Positions 1 through 10,490 of a stretch of 64,000 nucleotides of DNA are shown here, one piece after another (positions within the stretch are counted from its first letter, which is position 1; each line of letters starts with the position of its first letter). The notes beneath the pieces were generated by a model. The model had not been told where the DNA came from and searched no databases. It saw only the letters and a list, made by a program, of their open reading frames with translations. The stretch comes from Doryteuthis pealeii. Lineage: Eukaryota > Mollusca > Cephalopoda > Myopsida > Loliginidae. A program made the position numbers and the translations under genes. Location of the stretch: contig CM042147.1 of NCBI GenBank assembly GCA_023376005.1, forward strand, positions 115,394,597 to 115,458,596, in the 5' to 3' direction.

Positions 1-405
1 TCATGGTATTGTGTCAGGGGGACTTCTGACATGAACAGTCCTCTATGAAGATTCTGTCGCCACCGAGGCCGGTCCTGAGCCAAATTTTCCCAGCTGGAAA
101 GGGCAATGCCAAAGCACCTGAGATCATTCTTGCAGACATCCTTGAATCGCAGCTGGGAGTGACCAATCTGTCTTTTACCAGACGTAAGCTCTCCATAGAG
201 GATGTCTTTCGGGATTCGTCCATCTTCCTTCTGACATACATGACCCAACCATTGGAGACAACATTGTCTCAGTAGAGAGTACAAGCTGGGGAGTTGAGGT
301 CTCTCTAGGACTGCTGTGTTAGTGATCCTGTCCCACCTTGATGATGCCCAGTATACGTCTTAGGCAGCGAAGGTAGAAGTTATTTAGCCGCTGCCTTAGT
401 GGGAG
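1..405 (-). pseudogene. Decayed non-LTR retrotransposon 3' end (RWLGHV-type C-terminus)
   Basis: Read on the minus strand, one frame gives an open stretch with the block LQWLGHVCQKEDGRIPKD, then LYGEL-SGKR and FKDVCKNDL. This block is typical of the region downstream of the reverse transcriptase in a widespread animal LINE family. Upstream (about 240-405) the related text RRILGI and TNTAVLERP-LPSLYSLLRQ continues in a shifted frame, so at least one frameshift near 320 breaks it. The element runs off the window start. Family resemblance is clear; the exact clade is not. Confidence 0.7.
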
Positions 406-828
406 CATAAGGTCCATCTTTCACATACATGAGGGTGCTGATAACACATGCCATATATACATATAATTATAACTGGCAACAATTATGTTAATCTATAGAA
501 GAGGCAAACATACTGTAATCGGAATCTATCTAAGGTAACTTCAATTAAAACGGAAGGACACCAAAAATTCCTTTATATGGAAATGGGAGGGTGGATGGGT
601 TTCCCATTAGCTTGCACTGATGGAGGCTTTCAATTTAAATTGTCAAATTTTTGTAGCTTTTATAAATTTGAGTTTGCAATGTCAAGACTAGTAGCATGGT
701 GCTTTCAGGGGGGCGACCTGATGAGTCAGGTCAGGGTTGCTATTGGAGCCAATATGATGTTGAGAAACCCGAAATTGGCCATGATAATAGTGCATCACTG
801 ATGACCTTCTTTTATGCATTTAAAGAAT

Positions 829-925
829 GGATCATATTATTATAATGAAGATTCAGTGTGTGTCTGTAACTGAAACTATGTCACTGTTTACATCCCACTA
901 CACTCAGGAATTGTGTTAGTTTATC
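829..925 (+). mobile_element. Helitron 5'-end fragment
   Basis: The stretch around ATTATTATAATGAAGATTCAG followed by GTGTCTGTAACTGAAAC resembles the 5' end (TCTTATTATAATGGAGATTG, then TCTGTAACCGAAAC) of the Helitrons at 39466-40067 and 47578-48218. No 3' hairpin follows, so it is a truncated relic. The rest of 430-1160 shows no gene or repeat I can name. Confidence 0.4.
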
Positions 926-1165
926 AATGAGTATTTGATTTATAGTCAAAATCATTAATACATAGAATAAATCTTATTTATTAACGATGTCTCTGTGAAA
1001 ATCTGAGTTAGATTTGCCTCAAAAAGCCCATGTTATTAGTGCATTTAAAATCCTACAATGTGTCTTATATATCACTATGAAATAAAGATTTACATAATAT
1101 ATAGTGTGGTTGATTTGCATACTGGTTTAACTTAACAGACATAAATTCCACCATCGTATGTTACC

Positions 1166-1668
1166 CCGCCGACTGAGACAAGAGTTGAGCATGCCATTCC
1201 AGTTTGATGCGAGTGAGAGCGATATTCCGTTCAAATCCTTTTTCAGTCATTGTAATAATGGAGAAGTCCTGAAATGAATGATAACAGCATGGACTTTTTA
1301 AAATTTAATATTTTAGATAGTAGACATTAACATTTCTTTTTCAGAGTAGCTGGATCCATGCAAGGTCTATTTTTTTTTTACATAGGGATTTAAATGGGGC
1401 ATCCCACGAGAATTCAACTCATGATTCAGTAATAATGGATCTGCAGGACTAACTTTTTAAAAAATCCCCCTCTACCCTGGCGACGCCGGGTAGCCACTGC
1501 TAGTTTGAAATAAAACAGACTTATTTCAGTTATTCAATGGTAATTTTCAGCCGACCGAGATGAGAGTTGAGCATGCCGTCCAGTTTGATACAGGCGAGTG
1601 AGAGCGATATTCACTTCAAATCCTTTTCAGTCGTCGTAATAATGGAGAAGTCCTGAAAATGAATGCCA
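1166..1668 (+). repeat. Two direct copies of a ~115-bp repeat (1166-1285, 1553-1668)
   Basis: Both copies contain GAGTTGAGCATGCC, CAGTTTGAT, GAGTGAGAGCGATATTC, TTCAAATCCTTTT and TAATAATGGAGAAGTCCTGA. They differ by scattered substitutions. The spacer holds another dispersed repeat (1382-1500: GGGCATCC, AATAATGGATCTGCAG and a hairpin TACCCTGGCGACGCCGGGTA) that recurs inverted at 6205-6350. No coding potential is seen. Confidence 0.6.
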
Positions 1669-2029
1669 CTGTTTTGAGTCATTCAATTAAGAATTGGTAA
1701 ATGCAATTAGTTTTCAGCTATTGAGGAATGAAGCTCTCTGAGTTCTGAATCAATGAACAAATCAAAGAATATAAGAGACAGGGGGGGGGCATGTTGTAGT
1801 GAGCGGGGGGGGGGGGGCTGCAACAGAAAATGTTACTGAATAGATTTCTGCTCACAAGTGGATAGGGTTTAGTGCAGGTGTACTACCAGCTTTCAAAGAA
1901 GTCAATTCAAGTCTTACGACCGGGGGTCAGATCCAGAGGTTAGGGGAGGGATGGCCTAGGATTACAGTTTTGAAGGTGTTAAGTATCTGGCCGCCATCCT
2001 TGGCCAGTTGCAAAGAACTTAAAGTAAAT

Positions 2030-2400
2030 AAGTAAGTAAGTAAGTCCCGTAAGTCTATAAGTGTATAGAATCCTTTGGTAAGTCGAATAAGTCCTAAGTC
2101 CTGTGACATAGAATCCTTTTGGTAAGGGTAAGTCAATAAGTCCTGTGGTATAGAATCCTATGGTAAGTCAATAAGTCCTGTGACATAGAATCCTTTTGGT
2201 AAGTCAATAAGTCCTGTGAATAGAATCCTTTGGTAAGTCAATAAGGAGTCCTGTGATATAGTATCCTTTTGGTAAGTCAATAAGTCCTGTGTATAGTATC
2301 CTTTTGGTAAGTCAATAAGTCCCTGTGGTATAGAATCCTTTGGTAAGTGAATAAGTCCAATATAGAATCCTTTGGTAAGTGAATAAGTCCCGCGATATAA
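2030..2400 (+). repeat. ~40-bp minisatellite
   Basis: About ten imperfect units of a motif near GGTAAGTCAATAAGTCCTGT followed by GATATAGAATCCTTTT. Units vary by small indels. A minus-strand open frame across it (2158-2676) has a repetitive C-terminal half (DLPKGFY-type units) encoded by the repeat. I treat that frame as a by-product, because it has no recognisable domain. Confidence 0.85.
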
Positions 2401-2703
2401 TACTATGTTCTGTCGTCCAAGAAGATCCAAGTAGTAATGATAGTATGACCAGAAAAGGCCAGTATAAATAATAATATCAGCAGCAGAGCATTGCCAGTGA
2501 TTGGACAATAGGAATCCTTTCCAGGTCACGTGCTTATCGGCGAGTCTATAAGTAAAAGTAGCCGTCTGGCACACGCCATATATCACAAAAATTCCAACAA
2601 AGGGTACAACTTGAGACATCTTGTTCATATTTTTTTGTATGAAAGACACTGGCTTAATAAAATATACCGTAAACAAACCAGATTAAATTATTTCAAATCA
2701 ATG

Positions 2704-3148
2704 GTGTAGCGATTGTCCGCCCCTGTTGGGATGGACATGAGTCCAATAAGGTTATTTTCCCTTGCTGCAGGTTTTCGCCTATAGGTGGCTAGAGTATTTA
2801 GACAGTAGCCTGGGAATTTAGAGTTCTCTTTCTCTCGGCCCTCTGCCCTTTAAGTGCCTCTCCCCTTAAGTAGGAGTTTTGTCCCCCAGCAAACTATCAG
2901 TAAGTGACTTATTTCTACATGCATCACTTCTATAGGACTTAGTCCTACATTTTTATGTATGTTTATGTACCTGTTCCATATATCTTACTGTACCTTGTTA
3001 TGAGTATGTGTATATCTGTCATGTATGTATTTCTCCATGTGCTCACAAAATAAAGTCTTTGTTTGTTATTATCTTATAACTTCTTTGTTGGATTAATTTA
3101 TGTACCCATATGTACCCAAGTTGGAAGGTTACTTTAAACCTTCTAACA
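2704..3148 (+). mobile_element. Candidate solo LTR
   Basis: The segment begins TGTAGCGATTGTCCGCCCCTG and contains a pyrimidine-rich middle and a polyadenylation signal (AATAAAG at about 3050). It ends near CTTCTAACA. TG at the start, CA at the end and an internal AATAAA followed by a T-rich tail fit a Gypsy-like LTR. I could not find a target-site duplication, a primer-binding site or a second copy, so both ends and the class are uncertain. Confidence 0.35.
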
Positions 3149-3206
3149 TATCATAAGAACATTCTCATCTTACACTGCTATTGATTGGTAAATTACCATA
3201 TGGAAA

Positions 3207-3362
3207 TCTAATCTCTCTTATAAAATAAAATAGTAATCCTTCCAAGCTGTAGCCATCTCGTGACTTATACTTTAATGAAACGCTTGAAGAAAAAGCTTGA
3301 TGGGAATTACACAAGGATGCTGTTTTGAACAAATCCTGGAAGCAGCTACCTACAAAAAAGCA
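3207..3362 (+). pseudogene. LINE-C fragment
   Basis: Broken frames give SNLSYKIK, SFQAVAIS, then EEKLDGNYTRML, matching the segment downstream of the RT palm in the LINE-C copies at 10084, 27735 and 44755. It stops abruptly at a SINE2-like fragment near 3362. Confidence 0.6.
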
Positions 3363-3510
3363 TGTAGTGGCTAGTGTGCTGGACTGAGACATCATAGTAA
3401 GTGAGTTCAAACTCCAGTTGTGCTATTACATTCACTTTCAGTTTAATACCCTTGGGAAAGGTATGAATCACCTTATCCCCTTCAGCTATGTTAAATAGTA
3501 CCATTACTGT
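3362..3510 (+). mobile_element. SINE2 fragment
   Basis: Contains a B-box-like GAGTTCAAACTCC and the SINE2 body words AATACCCTTGGGAAAGGTATG and CAGCTATG-TAAATAG. The head is divergent. It joins directly to the LINE-C fragment. Confidence 0.55.
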
Positions 3511-3529
3511 TCTTCTTCAAGAATGTCTA

Positions 3530-3740
3530 TGGCATTAAATAGCCCATGAATGTTGATATGCCATTAAACCAAGAAACCAAACATATCTATAGGTTAAATA
3601 GATCAAAACATTTTAAAGTTTTAAAAAAATTTGTTTCTAAAAAAAATACCCAACAAGAATGAATAAAACAAAAACATCTTTGGCATAAAATAACCCAAAA
3701 AGGATTGACATGCCATAAAATCCAACCAAACAACCAGTCA
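3530..3740 (+). mobile_element. Fragments of the R580/LINE-D 3' tail
   Basis: Two short copies contain the GCATTAAATAGCCCATGAATG / AATAACCC...TTGACATGCCATAAAA tail, ending in ACCAA-type repeats. Further isolated copies of this tail lie near 4590-4620 and 8430-8470 (plus strand), at 8285-8330, 11290-11345 and 16620-16690 (minus strand), and near 37975-38020 (plus strand). Confidence 0.5.
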
Positions 3741-3807
3741 ATTTTCTATATTTATCTCCAAGAAACTTTAAATGAATTTTGAAAAAAATGTATTTTAAAA
3801 AATCCTG

Positions 3808-4105
3808 GTCAGGGACAGCAGTAACATAGAATAATAATAATTAACACAGCTTAACACTTGTACCCCAGCTATGGTTAGCGGAATGAGAACAGGATACCCC
3901 CATGACTGAATAAAGGGTTAGGTTCAAAGTTCCATGATGGCTCCTGATTACGACAAGAATATCCCCAAGTTTAAAAAGAAGGTTACCGTTCGAGATGGAT
4001 CCTGAGTCCAAGAAAGTTCCTGAGTCTGACAAGAAATACTTGAAGAAGGCTGGAGGGCATATCGGCTGAAATGTTGTACAGATAATAATGAAGATGAGGA
4101 CAATA
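3808..4105 (+). mobile_element. SINE3 copy (hammerhead-like tail)
   Basis: Aligns with 16970-17270 over its whole body, including GGCAGCAGTAACATAGAATA, AGCTATGGTTAGCRGAATGA and AAAGTTCCATGATGGCTCC. The tRNA-like head is mostly missing here. Near the 3' end lies TTGAAGA-A-GGCTG...CGGCT-GAAA (4040-4071). This is a hammerhead-like order with C3 changed to U and one extra A before helix II. The helix II arms pair GGCUG with CGGCU, with wobbles. Confidence 0.6.
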
Positions 4106-4119
4106 GTCCGAATAATCCA

Positions 4120-4465
4120 AATAATACTCCCTTATGGCAAGCCCCAACCCCTTTTTATCATATGGGTGCTAGAAGGCGGTGGTTGCGGGTCTACATGTCC
4201 TGGGAATGACGTTAAACTCTATCTGATGGTGAGGTTCCAGTTCTGGAGGTTTGGGGAATGTGGAGCACCCCTTCATCGCCATTGCTCCCTGGTCTACTCT
4301 GACCCGGAGTGGTAGTACCTGTTAGGGTCCCATCTATAGGTTAAATAGAAAAATGTATTCATAAAAAAATTGTATTATCCATTGAGAATTGATTTATTTC
4401 AAAACTTTATCAGCATTAAATGACCCACTGAGGTTGATATGCCGTAAAACAAAACAAACCAAACC
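4120..4465 (+). mobile_element. R580 retroelement, 3' part
   Basis: Contains CCCTTATGGCAAGCCCCAAC, TATCATATGGGTGCTAGAAG, CTACATGTCCTGGGAATGAC, GACCCGGAGTGGTAGTACC and the terminal TGAGGTTGATATGCCGTAAA followed by a CAAAC-rich tail. The same order is seen at 21810-22065, 42963-43455 and inverted at 52953-53532. It is non-coding. The 3' end matches the 3' flank of LINE-D fragments, which suggests mobilisation by that LINE. Confidence 0.7.
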
Positions 4466-4655
4466 AAATAATACTAATTATCAAGCCTCATCTAAAAAAT
4501 TCAGAGAAATATTAAAAATATTTTTAAAAAAGAATACACAACAAGAATGAATAAAACAAAAATTTTCTTCAGCATAAAATAACCCTACAAGGTTGACATG
4601 CCATAGAATCCAACCAACCAATCATTTTCAACAAGACTCATTTAGATTATTAGAA

Positions 4656-5275
4656 CTAGCAAATATATTAGTATTAATGTCATAATATATTATATATATT
4701 ATTTATTATTAAATTAGAAAGTCTAAAGAAACTAAATAAGAATGCAGATAAAATGATTTGAAACAGAGAGGGGTATAATCGAAAAATATAACAGCTGTAG
4801 CTTCCTCTCCCATCGCCCCCGTCTTTCATTGCTAAACTTTTCTAATTTAACTATTTAGTTAAATTAGGAAGTAAAGAATAAAATTACAGTTATTTCTTTT
4901 TGTTAATTAATTTCTTTTAAGATTTATCTCCCAGATTTTTACTCATATTCATTAAGATAAAATCAAATGATTAGAAATCAACAATACCAAGCAGATATTT
5001 ATTAAAATCAAATTTTAAATATCAATATGCAAATTAGGCTTGCCGTTCACACTGTAAACCGCTATTTGTTGTATGTATAAATACAATTGCATGTTATTAC
5101 TATGTAGATATGGCCAGCAGTATTAATAATGAAAAACAATTTTATTAATAATTGAGGCTTAAATAAAAATGATTCATCGAGAATGTTATGTATAATAACT
5201 AAATGGATAGTGACTGGAGTAGTGATATAGTTTCAGTTACAGAAAAACAAACACATAATCTCCATTATAATAAGA
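4656..5275 (-). mobile_element. Non-autonomous Helitron (3' hairpin lost)
   Basis: On the minus strand it starts A|TCTTATTATAATGGAGATTA (plus-strand end at 5275) and finishes TTTGCTAG|T (plus-strand 4656). It shares its interior with 39466-40067, including TGCAAATTAG and AAACCGCTATTT. The GCACCC...GGGTGC hairpin normally near the CTAG end is missing in this copy. Confidence 0.65.
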
Positions 5276-5304
5276 TAAGCATTAGAATATTTACGAAAAT
5301 GAAG

Positions 5305-5341
5305 AATACAATCCCAAGCAACTGATGCTTGGGATTGTATT
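5305..5341. other. Perfect 16-bp hairpin
   Basis: AATACAATCCCAAGCA and its exact reverse complement are separated by five bases (ACTGA). It stands alone, without a T tract typical of a terminator. Its function is unknown. Confidence 0.8.
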
Positions 5342-5407
5342 CTCCACCAACTTGATAGCAGAATTTTCATTTCTTATTTTAGAATCACATTATTATTTCA
5401 CTCCATT

Positions 5408-5664
5408 CGAGTTTTTTCACACCTGCCGTAGCCGATGGTTCACTGGAGGCTGAGTGACAGCAAGTCTCCTCAGGTCTCCAGGACTCTTCTGAGTATTTCA
5501 GCCGATTTTAACAATGCTGTAGTCTGGATGGTCTCAATATTTTCGCCTGAGTGCAAATTCATCCAGATTCTTTTTCCAGGCCTCTGGGGATCGTTCCAAG
5601 GGCCCAACCACAATTGGTACAACCTTCACCCTCATAGTTTTCTTAGTTCTCTGGCAAGGTCCAG

Positions 5665-5701
<37 letters not shown>
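5408..5701 (-). pseudogene. LINE C-terminal fragment plus (TTA)n tail
   Basis: Minus-strand frames give YLDLARELRK, then MRVKVVPIVVGPLE, then ETIQTTALLKSAEILRRVLE and GDLLSLSLQ. This is the well-known C-terminal block of an animal LINE family whose usual form reads VTVVPIV-GALG...IETIQTTALL-SARILR. Frameshifts and stops interrupt it. A (TTA)n microsatellite at 5669-5701 adjoins it. Confidence 0.7.
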
Positions 5702-5705
<4 letters not shown>

Positions 5706-6498
5706 TTGAACACAAGAGATAAATTCATTCTCAATTTCTACCTGAAACCTAATTTCAACTTGAATGTCCTTCCTTCTTACCTACCATGTCCACACATCAC
5801 GATGGAACGGTATTGAATTCCATGTATAGTTTGAAAACGGTTTGATTCATTGCCCATCATTGACTTCCTAATTTCCTATCCGTCTGGCAATACCACGGAT
5901 TAATGCTACCTGATTCCATATGAATACTAAAGCCATGGAATATTCACCATCTGCCAAATTTGACATGAAATCTGTCCAGGGATATTGTGATGATAATGGA
6001 TCCTCTTTAAATGCCAAATAGACAATTACTTGTCTTGTTACATGGCAATAATTACCATAATGATTACAAGAGTGCCAATAAGACAGACTTTAATGATAAT
6101 AATTGCTATCATGATATAAATAGTAAGGATAATAACGACAACAATAATAATCATAATTTGTAATGACAATGAAAATTGGGTAATAAATATTCAGTTTGTT
6201 TTCAGCTGTTGTTTTGCTCTATATGAAACTAGAAGCAGCTACCTGGTGTCACCTGGGTAGAAGGGAAGGGAGGTTAAAAAAAAGTTAGTCTCGCAGATCC
6301 ATTATTATTGAATCTCCAGTTGGATCCTCGCAGGATGCCCCATTAAAATCCCCACGTAAAAAATGACCTTGAATTGATCCAGCCGCTCTGAAAAGAAAAA
6401 TTGGTAATCTGAACATTAGCTACATAAATGAGAGTAATGTATGTTTCACTTTGAGGAAGCCGTTTGTTTTGGTCGTCATCTACACTGAAAATATGCAT

Positions 6499-6873
6499 TG
6501 GTAATTTATGAGGAAGTGCGTCCCGGTCTCCCGCCTCAAAGACCGTTGCCCGGTGACTATCAAAATAACAACCCCAGTTCGTCGTAATTCTTGTTTATTT
6601 ATCGTAATTTGTCGTAATTCTTGTTTAGATATGAAGATGGATATATAGTTTTGAATAGACTGAGATAGATAGATAAATAACAAACAAAATAATATAGATA
6701 GATACGAACAAATGGAGATAGATAGATATTTTTGACAAGTAAATGTATTTGGGGAGGTCGCTTCTTTTTTTGTCATAATTCTTGTTTATTTAAACTAAAA
6801 ACAAGACATTAAACAAACATGAATAAAAAAAATCTTAGTATTTAAAATGATATAGATAAATATGACCAAATTG

Positions 6874-6905
<32 letters not shown>

Positions 6906-7004
6906 GGATAGTTTTGAATAGCTTGAGCTGGGTCGTTATTTTAATAGTCACCGGGCAGCAACTCTTGAGGCAGGAGACCAGGACGCACTTCCTCATAAAT
7001 TACC
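6499..7004. mobile_element. Foldback MITE inserted in an older repeat
   Basis: Long terminal inverted repeats begin TGGTAATTTATGAGGAAGTG on the left and mirror it on the right (CACTTCCTCATAAATTACC), about 80 bp each. ATGCAT flanks both ends (6493-6498 and 7006-7011). The surrounding repeat (6400-6498 and 7005-7120) recurs without the insert at 35095-35315, where the junction reads GAAAATACGAATTTGTTC. The interior holds GATA microsatellites and repeats of GTCGTAATTCTTGTTTA. No transposase is present. Confidence 0.75.
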
Positions 7005-7179
7005 TATGCATTTGTTCAAATCAATACAACTGCATGTTTTAACACGAAAATATCATAAAATGTGTTCTTGAATGTGCTTGCGCATTATTTGAAATTAACT
7101 TAATTGTTATTAAGATATTTGATAACACTTGCTTACTATGTTGTCACAGTTCAGCACATTAGACCTTGCACTATGTATA

Positions 7180-7468
7180 TTTACCAACCCTTCCACACGA
7201 GCAGGATGCAACACAAGTTCAATTTCTCAAGCGGAGTTTAACAGATTTGAACTCAGAGTTTTTCTTCTCCTTGCCTGGTTTACCTAGCCATGTTTAAAGA
7301 GCCCAGTCCGCCCTACTATTTACCCATAGCTGGAAAGAGAGTAGTTAGACGCATACCTTTCCCAAGGGTATTAGCGCTATGTGAAATGCAAACTGCCTCA
7401 TCTAGGATTTGAACTTGGGTTGACGAGTCCATTTCCTACGACTTTAACCATTACACCACACACCTCCA
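7180..7468 (-). mobile_element. SINE2 copy
   Basis: The reverse complement runs from a tRNA-like head (GTGTAATGGTTAAAGTCGTA, B box near AGTTCAAATCC) through GAAAGGTATGCG and CAGCTATGGGTAAATAG to the 3' end GGGTTGGTAAATATA. Nearly full length, with a few substitutions. Confidence 0.75.
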
Positions 7469-7535
7469 TAAGACATTGCACTACAGGGTATCCCCCTCTT
7501 GATCGAATTAGTCTCTCCTCTTTCCTCTTCACTCT

Positions 7536-7772
7536 CTATCTCTCTTCTTGCCTCCCTTGTATTACAATAAATGGATAGAACAAGTCGCACCAGTGTTGAA
7601 TTGGGATGTGATTTGATTGAATATTCACTTTCTTTGGGGGGTTACTGTCCTTATTAGACATCACCCGAGGGCACCCATAGTTTTTGGATGCCACTGTTGT
7701 CTGTCCAGAATTTACATATTTTTGGTGTACCTTTGCTACTGTAGCCTGAGAAAAACCGAAAGCAGTTGCCAC
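7536..7772 (-). pseudogene. Tc1-like transposase N-terminal fragment
   Basis: The minus-strand frame reads ATAFGFSQATVAKVHQKY, then SGQTTVASKNYGCPRVMSNKD. The spacing resembles the first helix-turn-helix of Tc1-type transposases (GVSRSTV--V---Y--TGS...GRP). Nothing of the catalytic domain follows. A short pseudogene; moderate certainty. Confidence 0.45.
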
Positions 7773-7870
7773 TTTGGAGTATATGATATTTTTGTTAGTT
7801 TATGGTTGGTTGGCTGGTTGGCTGGCTGGTTGGTTGGTTGGTTGGTTGGTTGGGTCTACAGCATGTCAAT

Positions 7871-8284
7871 GGGCCGGTCTAGCTCAGTCGGTAGAGCGTC
7901 AGGTTATAGAAAATAATTATGGAAATAGGCAAACACTTCATTATATCAAATAGATCTATTGATCTATGGATGGAACCCTAACATGGACTACCACTTGGAT
8001 AAGAGTGGACCTGGGAGTAATGGCTACAAAAGAGTGATTCCACATACCCCAAATCACCAGAATCACAAGGTTCCTGGTTTAATACTGGCCCTTGCCAACT
8101 CAGTGTATGAGTAACAGAGGGATCTGTGCAGTAAAGTGAGGAACTGATGGTAGGTGAGGTGATCCACCTCAGACGCCAAAACAATCTCCTTGGTCTAGCA
8201 CTAGTAAAAAGAGGATAGACTCCCTCGCTGTCTGGCTGATACTGACTTTAGGCCAACCTGATGACTTTACTTACCTACTTACAG
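7871..8284 (+). mobile_element. SINE1 copy split by a 150-bp repeat
   Basis: The tRNA head GGGCCGGTCTAGCTCAGTCG (A box) ends near 7910. The B-box half resumes at 8061 with AATCACAAGGTTCCTGG and continues to GATGACTTTACTTAC. The intervening block (about 7911-8060) recurs outside any SINE at 8488-8632 and 8640-8782. It shares words (GATGGAACCCTAAC, GTGGACCTGGGAGTAATGG) with the R580 family. Confidence 0.7.
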
Positions 8285-8487
8285 CATGTCAACTTTTGTT
8301 GGGTTATTTTATACCAAAGTTAGTTTAACAATTATAAGCAGTAAAAAAAAAATTATCTTCCCTATCAAATTACCCAGAGCTATGGTTTAAATTGTACTAC
8401 AATATTTTTCTATATGGATGGCTTTGGCATTAAATAACCCCAAAAGATTGATATGTCATTAAATAAAGAAACAAATCTACCACTCAT

Positions 8488-8782
8488 TATAAATAGGCAA
8501 ACACTTCATTATATCAAAGAGATCTATTGATCTATGGATGGAATCCTAACATGGACTACCACTTGGAAAGGAGTGGACATGGGAGTAATGGCTACAAAAG
8601 AGTGATTCCATATACCCCAAATCACCAGAATGAGAGTCTCATTTTCATAACTTTCATTATATCAAAGAGATCTATTGATCTATGGATGGAATCCTAACAT
8701 GGACTACCACTTGGATAAGAGTGGACCTGGGAGTAATGGCTACAAAAGAGTGACTCCATATACCCCAAATCACCAGAATGAG
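8488..8782 (+). repeat. Two more copies of the block that splits the SINE at 7871
   Basis: Both contain TATATCAAAGAGATCTATTG, CTATGGATGGAATCCTAACA, GGACTACCACTTGGA and ACCCCAAATCACCAGAATGA. The two are separated by AGTCTCATTTTCATA, which itself repeats, so this is a local tandem duplication. Confidence 0.75.
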
Positions 8783-8839
8783 AGTCTCATTTTCATAGCC
8801 TTTTGTACTTATAGAATGAAATATTTTAATGAAAAATAA

Positions 8840-9470
8840 TGGAAACTTTTTTACCTCTTGCTGCACACATGTCCCATCATACCCCTCTTTACCTATTACT
8901 ACACACATATACTATCAAATTCCTCTTTACATATTGCTATATGTGAATTTGATATATTGAAAAAAAACAAACGATGTTTACAAATGCATGGGATCATCAG
9001 GAGAGAATGTGCAACCGTTCCGGGGCCTTCCTCTCAACAGTTTTAAAAAGCAACATCGCCCCCCCCTCACTGATGTATTTGTTGAAGACCGATCTATTAC
9101 ACACGGTCAATACAGATATTCTGAGGGACCTCACATCAGTGAGGGGGGGGGGGCCGATGTTGCTTTTTAAAACTGTTGAGAGGAAGGCCCCGAAACGGTT
9201 GCACATTCTCTCCTGATGATCCCATGCATTTGTAAACATTGTTTGTTTTTTCAATATATCAAATTCACACTGTCGGATTAAGTTCCTTTTATTTCACATA
9301 TTACTATATGTATATCCAATCATACTCCCCTTTACCTATTACTATATGCATATCCTATAATAATCTTCTTTAGCAATTAGTACTCACATATTCCCTCATA
9401 CTCCTCTTTACCTATTAATCTAAACATATCCCATCATACTTCTCTTTACCTATTACTACACAGATATCCC
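8840..9470 (+). repeat. ~40-bp minisatellite interrupted by a foldback
   Basis: Units near CATATCCCATCATACTCCTC followed by TTTACCTATTACTACA occur on both sides of the palindromic element at 8944-9268. A second block of related CATCATACTCCTCCTTTTGT units lies at 9780-10045. Confidence 0.8.
8944..9268. mobile_element. Large foldback (inverted repeat) element
   Basis: Two ~135-bp arms (8944-9080 and 9130-9268) are near-perfect reverse complements. They contain GAATTTGATATATTG, ACAAATGCATGGGATCATCA and CTCTCAACAGTTTT. The central loop is about 50 bp and ends in runs of C and G. Overlapping open frames on both strands are products of the symmetry. The arms contain CTGATGA and GAAAC, but in an order that does not make a hammerhead. 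Confidence 0.8.
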
Positions 9471-9779
9471 ATCATGCATTACTTGGAATATTCTATCAAG
9501 TGAAATTCAAAAAAGATAAAGAATTAATATTAAGATAGAATGGCGGTGTCTTTGTAATGTTTGTTATTTCAAATATTATTATAAAATTAAATAAATAATT
9601 CCACTTTTTGCATATTGAATTTGATTTAGATAAAAATTTTATTGAATAGTAATACTGACAATTGTTCATTTTATGATAAAAAGGCAAGAAAACTGCAGAC
9701 GTCTTTCTGAGTGTTTCATACATTAGAATTGTTACTTTGAGTAATGAGATGAGAAAATAAAAAATATAAAAACATCTCT

Positions 9780-10045
9780 GTTATAAAATATCCCATCATA
9801 CTCCTCTCAACCTGTTATTACATAGATATCCTATCATACTCCTATTACTAAATTGTACTACATCATACTCCTCCTTTTGTACTACATCATTCTCCTCCTT
9901 TTGTATTACATCATATTACATCATACTCCTCCTTTTGACATCATATACATCATACTCCTCCTTTTGTACTACATCATACTCCTCCTTTTGTATTACATCA
10001 TACTCCTCCTTTTGATTACTATGCACATATTATATCATGCATTAC
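9780..10045 (+). repeat. 24-bp minisatellite (CATCATACTCCTCCTTTTGT)
   Basis: Roughly seven tight copies of TACTACATCATACTCCTCCT-TTTG with flanking variants. It lies between the 8.8-9.5 kb array and a LINE-C fragment. Confidence 0.85.
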
Positions 10046-10083
10046 TTGGTTTATTCTATCAAGTGAAATTAACTAATACTAAG

Positions 10084-10490
10084 ATGGAATGACCACCTGG
10101 ACCGAAGCGCCTTAAGAATAAGCTAGATGGGAGCTGCACAAGAATGCTGCGAGCGGTCCTGAACAAGTCGTGGAAGCAGCACCCCACGAAGAAGCAACTG
10201 TATGGCCACCTGCCCCCATCTCACAAACCATCCAAGTAAGACGGGCTAGGCATGCAGGACACTGCTGGAGAAGCAAGGATGAGCTCATAAGTGACGTACT
10301 ACTGTGGAAGCCGGCACATGGGTACGCTAATGTGGGCCGTCCAGCCAGGACCTACATTGACCAACTATGTGAGGATGCTGGCTGCTGCGCGGAGGAGCTC
10401 CCAGAGTCGATGAATGATAGGGAAGGTTGGCGAGAGATCGTCATGGATATCTGTGCTAATTGTATGACATGATGATGATGATGATGAAGA
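10084..10490 (+). pseudogene. LINE-C C-terminal fragment with GATGAT tail
   Basis: One frame reads RLKNKLDGSCTRMLRAVLNK then KQHPTKKQLYGHLPP. After one lost base in the C run near 10207-10212 the frame shifts to ISQTIQVRRARHAGHCWRSK, then ELISDVLLWKP and GRPARTYIDQLCEDAGC. It ends MNDREGWREIVMDI, followed by a (GAT)n tail. The 57733 copy keeps the extra C. This is the region downstream of the RT domain in a LINE; 5' truncated. Confidence 0.8.

Noticed and set aside
2158..2676. 172-codon minus-strand frame with hydrophobic N-terminal half
   Set aside because: The C-terminal half is encoded by a minisatellite with indels, and the N-terminal half shows no recognisable domain or conserved neighbour.
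8944..9268. CTGATGA and CCCCGAAACGG inside the foldback arms as a possible hammerhead
   Set aside because: GAAAC precedes CTGATGA, the bases after CTGATGA (TCCC) do not pair with those before GAAA (GGCCCC), and no helix II forms in either order.
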